From CAYRYU01 sp964428355 (GTDB taxonomy: Bacteria; Muiribacteriota; Ozemobacteria; Ozemobacterales; Ozemobacteraceae): DNA of 29,720 bases. Shown piece after piece: positions 13,944-22,753 of this stretch. The stretch spans positions 1-29,720 of the forward strand of contig CAYRYU010000088.1 of assembly GCA_964428355.1 (NCBI GenBank), written 5' to 3'. Under the pieces are notes generated by a model. It did no database searches and was not told the origin of the DNA. It saw nothing but the letters and a program-made list of their open reading frames with translations. The stretch's first letter is position 1. Each line of letters starts with the position of its first letter. Both the position numbers and the translations under genes were made by a program.

Positions 13944-16802
13944 ATGCCAAAAGCATCCGGAATCAACTCTTCCGGAAATCGGGGTTTTCTCTGCCTGCTT
14001 CTCTTTTTCCCGTTCGTGTTGGCCTCCCTCGGCTCGGGCTTGATACGTCCGGATCCCGAATCGGCACGCCGTTCGAGTCTCGAAGAGAAACTGGACGAGG
14101 CGATCGGTTGCGCGGAACCCTCAGCGGATCCGATGAAATACTTTTCCATGCTGTTCGGCAGGATCGAGCGTGGGTTTTCCGCATCGAGCAAGGGGGAGGA
14201 GTTCCTGAAGCGCATCCGGGAGGCACTCCGGAAGCGTTTTCCCGGGATGGTCTCCATGGTCCGTCTCTTGCCGGACGGTTCTCCTGATCCTGACATACGT
14301 GATCGTCCCGTTGCGCGATCCCTGTCCCGGAGGTTCGTCCGGGAATACCGGTCCTTTGTACAGCTGGGTGAACCGCCTTCCTCGCTCACCCAATCGTTCA
14401 TCCAGGGGTTCCTCGGGCACGTTCCGAGAGGAATGGAGATCCACGGTCAGTTCCTGTTCTCGTCTTTTCCACCCCGGGAGCGATATGTCTTCCTCTCCAA
14501 GCCCGGGGATAAGGGGACCTTCATCATCTTCTTCGAGCCTTCGAAACCGCTTGCCGAAGTTGCTCTCGAGGATTGCCTGAACCGGCTCAACAGGGGTCTT
14601 GCAAACATCCGGCTTCACGCCGCTTTTCGGGGGGAGTCCGAGCGCAGCCTGTCGGAGAAGCTTGGAGTTCCCTCATGGAAGAGCCTCGGGGAAATGTCCG
14701 ATGACAGGCGTTGGGTTGGGAACCGGCTTATCCAAAGACGGATCCTGGCTCCCTCGGTCTGGGTTCTCGGAGAACTCACCGACACTGGTGGTGGGGCCGA
14801 TTCCAGGTTGGAACGGATCTGGCTCCCTCTCGTCGTTCCGACCATTCTGTTCCTTTTGCTGAGCGCTTTCCCAGGACTCATTCAGAAGCAGGCATCCAGC
14901 CGGACGACGATCGTCGCAGCATTCCTTTACACTTCCGCGGTTCCGCTCGTCATCATGGGGTGGACCGCAGACCAGTTCCTTGGGGAGCGTCGTGCGATCC
15001 TGGAGGACGAGGTCTTCCAGGAATGCGGAAGGAACCTCATGGCTCTCGACCGAGCTTTCAGCCTGCACATCGGAAGGCTTCGACAGGCCATCGAGGTCTT
15101 CGGCCCCGACGTCCGGCCGGGGGAGAACCCGCTGGATTCCTTCCTGCGAGAGCTGGACATCTGGAAAAAACGTCTCGCCTTCGACTCCTGCGAGGTTTTC
15201 GACGAAGTTGGGAAACCTGTTTTCTCGTTCCGGAAGCCCGGGTCCGCTCAGGTGAAAGGGGGAGAGGGGAGGTTCCTCGAAAAGAATGCCCGGGTGCTTC
15301 TCAAGCGATGCAATGCCGATTCCGCGCCTCCGCCGGGCGGTCCGGAGAAAACCGAGGGGAAAGCCGTAGATCACCATGGTTCACCCGACGACAAGGTCGG
15401 GATCGAAACCGGCCTTCTTCCCGCGGCCGGTCCTGTGAGGCCGTGGTTCTTCCACCACTACAACCTGCAGACCCGCCAGTTCTACCTCGCGTGCGTTGCC
15501 CTGGGAACCCCCGAAGGCAGGGCCACCCACCTGGTCCTGTTTTCCTGGGATCGCACCGCCATGCAGGTTGATTACCTTCGGAAGGTCCACGCGGCGTTCA
15601 GTCGCCGGTTTTCAGGCGGAGGCCTTTTCGTTTGTGGTGAGACCCCGACCGATCCCCGGATTCCACGGAGTTTTCGGTACAGGTCGGAAGCGCTTTCCCT
15701 TGCGAGCCGCATCCGTTCCTCCACCCCTGGTGTGCGACAACTCATCTCCCGCGGCGATGGGAGGTTGCTTCTGACGGGAATCCAGGGAACGGAGCTGAAG
15801 GGGTTCCGGCTTCTCGGGATAGTCCTGGACCAGGAAATCCGCAGCGAACTTTCCGGCCTTGCCTGGAAGCTTCGCTTCGTCACCCTTGCCATATTGGGCG
15901 CGGGGCTTCTAATCGGAACATTCCTTACCCGTATGTTCCTGCTTCCGATACGGAATCTCGAAACCGGAGTCAAAGCGTTGGAGCACCGTCGTTTCGAGGT
16001 CAGGATTCCGGAGGGTTCTGCGGACGAGCTTGGTATGCTCGCCCGTCTCATGAACTCGATCATGACGGATCTTGCGGACCTTGAAGTCGCCCGTACGGTC
16101 CAGGAAAGCCTGTTCCCGCGGGGGAAATTGCAGGCGGGAGCCTGGGAGGTTTTCGGTTCCTGCGTGACCGCCAGCAGGGTGGGCGGTGATTACTTCGATT
16201 ACGGTCCGCTCGATGATGATCATGTCATCATCGTCATCGGCGACGTGACAGGCCACGGGGTCGGGGCTGCACTGGTGGTGAGCATGGTCAAGGCCATCCT
16301 CAGCCATCCGTCCACCGATCGGACGCCCGTCGCAGCTCTCGAGATGATGCACAGGATACTCGTTTCCAGTCTCCACCGGAAGAAGATGATCACCTGTGCC
16401 ATCGGAATCCTTCACCTTCCATCGGGACGTTTCCGTTGGGCAAACGCGGGACACCCTTTTCCCTTCCTCATCCGGAAGGGCCGAGCAGTTTCCCAGGGAT
16501 TGTCCGGGTTCCCCGTCGGTGCCGCGAAAGCACGTTTCAGCGAAGCCGAAATCGCACTGGAACCCGAGGATTGTCTTGTCTACTACACCGACGGGTTGAT
16601 GGAAGCGCGTGGTCATGACGGCCAGATGCTCGGGTGGGATATCCTGGAGCAGGTCCTGCCTGGACTGGTCAGGGAATCCCCGGCCCGAACGGAAGCCGCA
16701 ATACGTGACTGGTTCAGGACCATGACGGACAAGGACCCCCCGGAGGATGATGTGACGATACTGGTGATCCAGAGGGGCCGTAACGGAGGGGGAGCGGCCT
16801 GA
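13944..16802 (+). CDS. Membrane SpoIIE/PP2C-type serine phosphatase with two extracytoplasmic regions and HAMP
   Basis: 952 residues. Helix ~14-34, an outside region of ~260 residues, paired helices ~293-312 and ~321-345, a second outside region of ~300 residues, helix ~643-668, a HAMP linker to ~715, then a SpoIIE/RsbU phosphatase domain. The metal ligands look intact: GGDYFDY (D749), GDVTGHG (D767), YTDGLME (D883) and PEDDVTI (D935/D936); NAGHPFP is also present. Such enzymes dephosphorylate STAS-domain anti-anti-sigma proteins and so control partner switching; here two external domains would sense signals. The start ATG 13944 lacks a ribosome site, yet the next in-frame ATG would remove the first helix. 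The stop TGA overlaps the next gene's ATG by one base (TGATG), so the pair is translationally coupled. It shares its layout with the phosphatases at 16802 and 25594. Confidence 0.9.
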   Translation: MPKASGINSSGNRGFLCLLLFFPFVLASLGSGLIRPDPESARRSSLEEKLDEAIGCAEPSADPMKYFSMLFGRIERGFSASSKGEEFLKRIREALRKRFPGMVSMVRLLPDGSPDPDIRDRPVARSLSRRFVREYRSFVQLGEPPSSLTQSFIQGFLGHVPRGMEIHGQFLFSSFPPRERYVFLSKPGDKGTFIIFFEPSKPLAEVALEDCLNRLNRGLANIRLHAAFRGESERSLSEKLGVPSWKSLGEMSDDRRWVGNRLIQRRILAPSVWVLGELTDTGGGADSRLERIWLPLVVPTILFLLLSAFPGLIQKQASSRTTIVAAFLYTSAVPLVIMGWTADQFLGERRAILEDEVFQECGRNLMALDRAFSLHIGRLRQAIEVFGPDVRPGENPLDSFLRELDIWKKRLAFDSCEVFDEVGKPVFSFRKPGSAQVKGGEGRFLEKNARVLLKRCNADSAPPPGGPEKTEGKAVDHHGSPDDKVGIETGLLPAAGPVRPWFFHHYNLQTRQFYLACVALGTPEGRATHLVLFSWDRTAMQVDYLRKVHAAFSRRFSGGGLFVCGETPTDPRIPRSFRYRSEALSLASRIRSSTPGVRQLISRGDGRLLLTGIQGTELKGFRLLGIVLDQEIRSELSGLAWKLRFVTLAILGAGLLIGTFLTRMFLLPIRNLETGVKALEHRRFEVRIPEGSADELGMLARLMNSIMTDLADLEVARTVQESLFPRGKLQAGAWEVFGSCVTASRVGGDYFDYGPLDDDHVIIVIGDVTGHGVGAALVVSMVKAILSHPSTDRTPVAALEMMHRILVSSLHRKKMITCAIGILHLPSGRFRWANAGHPFPFLIRKGRAVSQGLSGFPVGAAKARFSEAEIALEPEDCLVYYTDGLMEARGHDGQMLGWDILEQVLPGLVRESPARTEAAIRDWFRTMTDKDPPEDDVTILVIQRGRNGGGAA

Positions 16803-19747
16803 TGGGCAGGAATTCGATGATCCTCCGATTGTCGGAGGCAGGAAAAGCAATACTGTTCAGCCTTCTCCTGGCAATGGTACCCGTGGTTCTTTTCGTGGCC
16901 TGGTCGGAAGGTGCCTTGGGACGAGATCTTTCCGCCCAACGCAAGGCCCTCGCTGCTTCGCTCGAGTCTTACCTGAGGTCGGTCCAGCGAGCCGTCACGG
17001 TTCCGGAAACTGGTCTGTTTCGCGCCTGGCAGGACGAGGCTCATGCGGCCTCCGCTCCCGCCGAAGTTTTGGGGAGGAAGTTCGCACACCTCCAGCATGC
17101 TTTCCCTGGTGTTTTCGAGTTTGTCCTGTTCGATTCGATGGATCGCGTGGTTGCTTCCAGCTCCGACTTGTCGGACCGGCTTTCCCTGCTGAACGACTTC
17201 GGGAAGTGGTTCACGCGGATGAATCATGAGGAGGAAGGGAAGAGCGTTGTCCAATTCTCCCGCTTCCGGAGTCTGTTCGGCCCCCTGGTGACCAACCCCC
17301 TCGAACATCTTTCAAGGACGGTTTTCCGGGGTGCGCTCACCAGAAAGCGGGCCTTTTTCTCTGTCGCACCGCGAATGAATCCGGGGGAGTCCTGGTTCAT
17401 CGTCTGGATAAGCATTCCTGATGATTGGGAAAGGTTTTCGTGTGAATTCTTCCTGTACCAGTCGCCTTCGTTCGAACCGGGTTGCCGTCAGGGAATTCTC
17501 GACCTGACCGGCTCCCCGGACCGGTGGACCCTTTCCGATCCGCATGCGGAAAGGCGGGAAGGAGCATCCCGAAAGGCGGGAGAGGAGGCGGTTCTACCCC
17601 CGCTTTCTGCCGAGGACCCAAGTCAGTTGGTGAAGATTCTCTGCAATCTTGGCAGCGAGGATTGTCAGGTGGTTTTCGCCGATGGAGAATCGTGGGGGAT
17701 GGCTCGTATCGGCCTTGGAAAGGTGTTCCTGGTGCGGACAAGGGACCAGGCTTTCCGAAAATGGGAAATGAGTTCCGCACGGGTACGGATCGGGGCGGTC
17801 ATGATCGGTTTCGTGTTCTTCCCCTTGCTCGTCCTCGGTTTTGTCAGGCTTCGGCCAGCCCTGTCGCTTTCCTCGAAGCTGCTATTCCTTTTCGCTTATG
17901 CTGCTGCCGTCCCACTCTTCCTGTTCGGGTTCGTGGCACGGGATTTTCTCGAGGATCGGGGGAAGCTTCTCGAACGCGACCTGGAAGTTGGGCACGAACG
18001 GATCTTCGGGGAGATGGAACGGGGTTTCCTGGATTTCCAAACCTCGGTTGAGGCCAGGATCGAAAGCCGGTCGGGAGTTCCCCTCGCGACAGGATCTCCG
18101 GGGACAATCCAAGCGCTCGAGGGCATGGCATCGTTCAGTCGCGATTTCCCCACCGGAGGATTGTTCCTCTTCGACCGAAAGGGAAAGCCTCTCTACGAAA
18201 GGTACATCGTCGAAAACGCCTCGCTCCTGGAAAAGGCCATGGGCTTCCTGGGCCGGCAGATCGCATTTGGGCTGGGCCGGACGGATGAAGTTGGAAGTGT
18301 CCAACCAGCGGTCGATCCCAAGGATGAGCTGATCAGGATGGCTTTCGAATCGTTCGGAATCGATGCCGATTACTTTCTGGGCATGGCCTGGACCTCGATC
18401 TTTGGGGTCTTTTCGTTCCAACTGGGGCATGAGGAATTCTACCGGCTTTTCTCCTTTGTCTGGAAGGACATTGCAGGCGGGATTCCCTTTTGCGGGATGT
18501 ATTTCGACGAGGATGGCGCCCTTTTCAGGGAGTTTTTGAACCGGGGAATGCCCCGGTTCCACGAGCGGTGGCCTGGAAGGCTGTTCTATTGCCGGGGAAC
18601 CGGTTATCCGGAGGGGGTTCCCGGATCGTTCCCCTTCGCCGTACAAGCCGAGGGATTGAGGGAAGAGATGGCGGGGAGGTCACTCCCCCTGCACACTGCC
18701 TTCCTCGATGGGGAGGATCGGAAGCTGCATTCTGTCACTACTACACACCTCTACCGAACCACCCGTTTCCACATCGTGGAGCCCGACAGCGGAATCCGAA
18801 CCGGGATCCGATCCATCCGGAATACCCTGTGTCTTTTCGGGAGTCTCGTTCTGATCCTTGGCTGCATAGTGGGAATCCGGGTCTCCCGACATCTCCTGAA
18901 GCCGATCGCCCGGATCGGTGAAGGTCTCGAGGCGATGCGTGCCCGAAACTTCCGATTCAGGCTCGAGGTTAACGCGGAAGACGAGCTGGGCCGGTTGTCG
19001 CGCAGTCTCGATGACTTGATGGAGGGGATGGCGGATCTCGAGATTGCGCGCGTGGTCCAGGACGCGATCCTTCCGCAGACTTCCCTGGCGGGAGACGGTT
19101 GGGAAGTTTTCGGGACTTCCTTGTGTGCGCGCCGTGTCGGAGGGGACTATTTCGACTATTTCCCGCTCCCGGACGGGAGATGGTTGATCATACTTGGAGA
19201 CGCCACGGGTCACGGGGTTTCGGCCGCTCTGGTCGTGGGAATGGCAAAAGCCATTGTTTCCCATCCGGGGAATCCGAACAGCCCCGGGAAAATTCTCGCG
19301 CTCATGGACCGGATTCTGGGAACCAGCTTCCGGAAGAGGGTTGAGATGAACTGTTGCGTGGCCATATTCGACCCGCGGAACCGGAACCTGGTCGTTTCGA
19401 ATGCCGGCCCGTTCCCGCCCTTGGTGGTTTGCCCCGAAGCCGCGGTTCCTGTTGGATCCCCGGAAAAGGCTCTCGGGAGTGGCATCCCGAGGGCATTCGG
19501 CGACGGGTCACTGGATTTGAAACCCTCCGAATGCCTGGTCCTATATTCGGAGGGCATTTTCCGCGCCATCCCCCTCAAAGAGGAGGTCCCAACGCCCGAG
19601 GTTTTCCAGAAAGCTCTCCCAACACTTGTTGGGCGGTCTGCCCGGGATACGGAAACGAACATTCGGAACTGGCATTCTTCTCGTCGTGGAGGGGCCGTTG
19701 TCCCTGAGGACGACGTCACGATCGTCATCCTGCAACGAGCGGTCTGA
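16802..19747 (+). CDS. SpoIIE/PP2C-type phosphatase paralogue with altered metal site
   Basis: 981 residues with the same plan as its neighbour: helix ~15-35, external region, helix pair (~325-380, LFLFAYAAAVPLFLFGFVA), second external region, helix ~675-695, HAMP, then the PP2C-like domain. GGDYFDY (D782), GDATGHG (D800) and PEDDVTI are conserved. The third metal motif, normally Y(T/S)DG, reads YSEGIF (E917), and the NAGH element reads NAGPFPP, losing the His. The domain may be weakened or have become a regulatory pseudo-phosphatase, but Glu could still bind metal. ATG overlaps the stop of the preceding gene, so both are made in linked amounts, perhaps as a heteromer. A 14-bp tandem repeat follows directly after the stop. 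Confidence 0.88.
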   Translation: MGRNSMILRLSEAGKAILFSLLLAMVPVVLFVAWSEGALGRDLSAQRKALAASLESYLRSVQRAVTVPETGLFRAWQDEAHAASAPAEVLGRKFAHLQHAFPGVFEFVLFDSMDRVVASSSDLSDRLSLLNDFGKWFTRMNHEEEGKSVVQFSRFRSLFGPLVTNPLEHLSRTVFRGALTRKRAFFSVAPRMNPGESWFIVWISIPDDWERFSCEFFLYQSPSFEPGCRQGILDLTGSPDRWTLSDPHAERREGASRKAGEEAVLPPLSAEDPSQLVKILCNLGSEDCQVVFADGESWGMARIGLGKVFLVRTRDQAFRKWEMSSARVRIGAVMIGFVFFPLLVLGFVRLRPALSLSSKLLFLFAYAAAVPLFLFGFVARDFLEDRGKLLERDLEVGHERIFGEMERGFLDFQTSVEARIESRSGVPLATGSPGTIQALEGMASFSRDFPTGGLFLFDRKGKPLYERYIVENASLLEKAMGFLGRQIAFGLGRTDEVGSVQPAVDPKDELIRMAFESFGIDADYFLGMAWTSIFGVFSFQLGHEEFYRLFSFVWKDIAGGIPFCGMYFDEDGALFREFLNRGMPRFHERWPGRLFYCRGTGYPEGVPGSFPFAVQAEGLREEMAGRSLPLHTAFLDGEDRKLHSVTTTHLYRTTRFHIVEPDSGIRTGIRSIRNTLCLFGSLVLILGCIVGIRVSRHLLKPIARIGEGLEAMRARNFRFRLEVNAEDELGRLSRSLDDLMEGMADLEIARVVQDAILPQTSLAGDGWEVFGTSLCARRVGGDYFDYFPLPDGRWLIILGDATGHGVSAALVVGMAKAIVSHPGNPNSPGKILALMDRILGTSFRKRVEMNCCVAIFDPRNRNLVVSNAGPFPPLVVCPEAAVPVGSPEKALGSGIPRAFGDGSLDLKPSECLVLYSEGIFRAIPLKEEVPTPEVFQKALPTLVGRSARDTETNIRNWHSSRRGGAVVPEDDVTIVILQRAV

Positions 19748-19798
19748 GCGGCCCGACCTGCGCGGCCCGACCTGCGCGGCCCGACCTGCGCGGTCCGA
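19748..19798 (+). repeat. 14-bp tandem repeat, three perfect copies plus a partial
   Basis: The unit GCGGCCCGACCTGC occurs at 19748-19761, 19762-19775 and 19776-19789 without change. A fourth partial unit follows at 19790-19798 with one substitution (GCGGTCCGA). It starts at the base after the TGA stop. Because 14 is not a multiple of 3, it is unlikely to be a coding repeat. A small hairpin CCTGC/GCAGG follows shortly after. Confidence 0.85.
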
Positions 19799-19975
19799 AA
19801 AGCTCGGTCCTGCAAACTCGGCAGGCTCCGCGGGGGCTTCACTAGTCCAGGGGCTCTTTCGATCATGCGGCGCGGTTTTCGATCGCGGCTCCTTGGGGAA
19901 AGATGTGGCTTTCTCGGGCGGGGGATTCGTGAGAGAATTGGGTTATCGCTTGAGTCAATATGCCGGAGGCTGAGA

Positions 19976-22072
19976 ATGGTGAGAAATCGCGTCTGGATCT
20001 GGGTTTTCCTGGGTGTCCTCCTTTTTCCTGCTGGTTTTTCCATTGGAGCCCCTCCGGTTGACCAGACACCGGGGATTTCCGGGCCTGAAGCCTCCGGAAA
20101 CCTTCCCTTTTACGGGGGAAACGACCTAGGACTCGGCTTTGGCACGGGCGGGGTCACCCTGAAATTCTGGTGCCCGCAAAGTTCGAAGGTGGACGTGATC
20201 TTCTTCGACCCCAGGGACCAGAAAAAGGAAGTCGACCGGAAAAGCCTGACCCAATCTGACAATGGGGTGTGGGAGATCACTTTGGATCCGGCCCGGATCG
20301 GCACTGGCGGAGGGATCGTGAACGGTTTCTACCAGTTCGAGACCACGATCGGCGGAAAGACCGCCCGTGTTCTGGATCCCTATGCCCGGTCGATGGCGGA
20401 GTTCACGAACGGGCCGGAGGACCAGGTTGGAAAAGCCGCGCTCGTCGATCCTTCCCGGGCGGGTTCGGTAAGCGGCTATGCCGTTATCGATGGATTCAAG
20501 AAGCGGACGGATGCCGTGATCTACGAAGTCCATGTCAGGGATTTCACATCCGATCCCGGGTTGAAAACGCAGGCCAGATTCGGTACCTACGGGGCTTTCG
20601 CCGAGAAGCTCGATCACCTCAAATCCCTCGGTGTGACACACGTCCAGCTTCTCCCCGTCCAGTCCTGGTATTACGGGGACGAGTCGAAAAGCGGGACCAG
20701 GGAAATGGAGTATTCGGTAAAGGGAAACAACTACAACTGGGGCTACGATCCGCATGGGTATTTTTCTCCGGAAGGGATGTATTCGGAGAATCCCGCGGAT
20801 CCGGTTCTTCGCATAAAGGAGCTGAAAAAACTGATCGAGGGGATCCACAAGGCCGGCATGGGTGTGATCCTCGATGTCGTCTACAACCACGTCGCGCGAA
20901 CCGAGATCTTCGAGCCGATCGCTCCCGGGTACTTTTTCCGGAAGGGTCCCGATGGGAAGTTCACGAGCAACTCAGGGTGCGGGAACGATGTGGCGACCAC
21001 CAACAAGATGGTCCGGAAGCTCATCGTCGATTCGGTGGCCTACTGGACGAAAGAGTACAAGGTCGATGGTTTCCGGTTCGACCTGATGGGACTGATCGAT
21101 ACCGAGACGATTTCGGCCGCATTCTCCGAGGCGTCCAAGGCGAATCCCGGGGTTTTCTTCCTTGGCGAAGGATGGAAGATGTACAACGGCCCGGAGGGAA
21201 CCAATGGCGCGGACCAGGACTGGATGAAAGCCACCGACGATGTGGCGGTCTTTTCCGACAGCTTCCGCGATGTGGTGAAATTCGGCGGCTTCAGCGAAGG
21301 GGTTCCGTCGTTCTTGACGGGAAAACCGCAACCGGTGAAGAATTTCTTCCAGGACCTGATCGGCCAGCCCACCAACTTCGAGGCCAGATCGCCGGCGAAT
21401 GTCGTCCAGTATCTGGAGGCGCACGACGGACTGACCCTGCACGACACGATCTGTTGCGCATTGAAGCTCGATCCCCGGAAGGACCGGAAGGAGATCTTCA
21501 GGCGGATCAAGCTGGGAAATCTCATCCTGCTTACCTCGCAGGGAATCGCTTTCCTTCATGCCGGCCAGGAAATGGGACGTACCAAGGAATGGCGGGGCCC
21601 GGGGCTTCCCGAGGGCGAGAACAAGGAGGGGACTCCCTTCATCCGCAACTCGTACGATTCCTCGGATGTCATCAATCGGTTCGACTGGGCTGCACTTCAG
21701 ACCCCGGATGGGCAGGAACTTTTCGAATACACGAGGGGATTGATCAAACTGAGGCGGTCAGCCGACGCCTTCCGTCTGGGTGATCGCGAGCTGATCGGGC
21801 AGAACGTCAACCTGATAGCGGCCGGGAATAGCGGGGAGGATGTCGCAATCGGTTACAGCTGCCGTTCCTCGAACGGAAAGACGTACTTCGTTTTCGTAAA
21901 TGCCGACAGAACCGCCCGAAGCTTTCCTCTTCCCCCCGAGGCGGCGGGTGCCAGGTTCATCGCAGATGCAATGGTTGCGGGAACGACGCCTATCGAAAAG
22001 CCTCAGGGGGCACAGGTCCAGGGTTCCACGATCAAGGTCGAACCGCTCACCGGGATCATCCTGGAAAAGTGA
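19976..22072 (+). CDS. pulA: Secreted type I pullulanase (GH13 debranching enzyme)
   Basis: 698 residues from ATG 19976, chosen over the upstream ATG 19865 because GGAGG lies 6 nt before it and a signal peptide then begins directly (VWIWVFLGVLLFPAGFSIGA). Residues ~50-135 form a CBM48 domain (VTLKFWCPQSSKVDV...VLDPYA). The GH13 barrel shows the type I pullulanase signature YNWGYDP, region I DVVYNHV, nucleophile D369 in GFRFDLMG, acid/base E398 in LGEGW, and H483/D484 in YLEAHDGLTLHD. A short C-terminal beta domain ends at LTGIILEK. It cuts alpha-1,6 branches of pullulan, glycogen or starch fragments, here outside the cytoplasm. Length and motifs look complete. It lies between SpoIIE-type genes; a regulatory link is only suggested by position. 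Confidence 0.93.
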   Translation: MVRNRVWIWVFLGVLLFPAGFSIGAPPVDQTPGISGPEASGNLPFYGGNDLGLGFGTGGVTLKFWCPQSSKVDVIFFDPRDQKKEVDRKSLTQSDNGVWEITLDPARIGTGGGIVNGFYQFETTIGGKTARVLDPYARSMAEFTNGPEDQVGKAALVDPSRAGSVSGYAVIDGFKKRTDAVIYEVHVRDFTSDPGLKTQARFGTYGAFAEKLDHLKSLGVTHVQLLPVQSWYYGDESKSGTREMEYSVKGNNYNWGYDPHGYFSPEGMYSENPADPVLRIKELKKLIEGIHKAGMGVILDVVYNHVARTEIFEPIAPGYFFRKGPDGKFTSNSGCGNDVATTNKMVRKLIVDSVAYWTKEYKVDGFRFDLMGLIDTETISAAFSEASKANPGVFFLGEGWKMYNGPEGTNGADQDWMKATDDVAVFSDSFRDVVKFGGFSEGVPSFLTGKPQPVKNFFQDLIGQPTNFEARSPANVVQYLEAHDGLTLHDTICCALKLDPRKDRKEIFRRIKLGNLILLTSQGIAFLHAGQEMGRTKEWRGPGLPEGENKEGTPFIRNSYDSSDVINRFDWAALQTPDGQELFEYTRGLIKLRRSADAFRLGDRELIGQNVNLIAAGNSGEDVAIGYSCRSSNGKTYFVFVNADRTARSFPLPPEAAGARFIADAMVAGTTPIEKPQGAQVQGSTIKVEPLTGIILEK

Positions 22073-22687
22073 TCAGAGAACGACTCTTCCCTCGAAGCCC
22101 ACGGTGATCCTGAGCCGGCGGTTCTGCCTGAAGGTGTTTCCCATGGTGGTGTGGGTCTGGAGATTTCCGTCGACGGCGAACCTGGCCGAATCGGAGATCG
22201 CGTTTTTCCCGAGAGCCACGAAGCTGGAAACCCAGGTCGCATACTGGGTATTCCCTTTCCCGAAACCCAGGGCGATATCGGCGATGTTCAGACCCCCTCC
22301 CGCCTTTTCATCGGGGTTGGGAAACTCGGCCTCGACCGTGACGAAGCTTCCGTCGGGATTCGGGGAACCATCAGGATCGGAAAGGAAAACGTCATAGAAT
22401 TCCAATCCCGCCCCGGAGAAGTCGCACCGACCGTAGGTCAGTTTTCCCCCGACGCGTTCCGTCAGTCGTGAATCGGTGATGGGGAAAATCAGCGGGGTTG
22501 GGCTGTCTCCTCCTGTCCTTTCGTAGAGGATCACGGCCACGAGGCCGGGGATCTTCCTGATCGGGGTATCCCCGTCGATTATCTGTCCCAAGCTGGCGGT
22601 TGATGAAACCATCACCATAATCGCGACAAGCCCCAGCCGGAGTGCCTCCCCAAAGTTGCAGACTGGCAACCAGTGATTCGTCTTCAT
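22073..22687 (-). CDS. Secreted protein of unknown function
   Basis: 204 residues from ATG 22687, with GGGGAGG 10 nt upstream. A hydrophobic segment at ~15-34 (LGLVAIMVMVSSTASLGQ) is a signal peptide. The mature part looks beta-rich, with the segments GRCDFSGAGLEFYDVF, GGGLNIADIALGFG, ARFAVDGNLQTHTTMG and RLRITVGFEG. I do not recognise the family; the pattern of short glycine-rich strands fits a small extracytoplasmic beta-sandwich. It follows the phosphatase gene at 22754 by 66 nt and is probably the last gene of that operon. Its stop abuts the stop of pulA on the other strand. Confidence 0.7.
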   Translation of the reverse strand: MKTNHWLPVCNFGEALRLGLVAIMVMVSSTASLGQIIDGDTPIRKIPGLVAVILYERTGGDSPTPLIFPITDSRLTERVGGKLTYGRCDFSGAGLEFYDVFLSDPDGSPNPDGSFVTVEAEFPNPDEKAGGGLNIADIALGFGKGNTQYATWVSSFVALGKNAISDSARFAVDGNLQTHTTMGNTFRQNRRLRITVGFEGRVVL

Positions 22688-22753
22688 CGAGTTCCAACCT
22701 CCCCGTTATCTCGATCTTCGAAAGCGGTCTGAAATAGAAACGCCAAATCCGGG

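Noticed and set aside
19748..19798. CRISPR array
   Set aside because: Units are 14 bp and directly adjacent without spacers, and no cas genes are present.
20269..21783. 504-codon ORF within pulA
   Set aside because: Alternative frame of pulA with Arg-rich composition; the pullulanase frame has all catalytic motifs.
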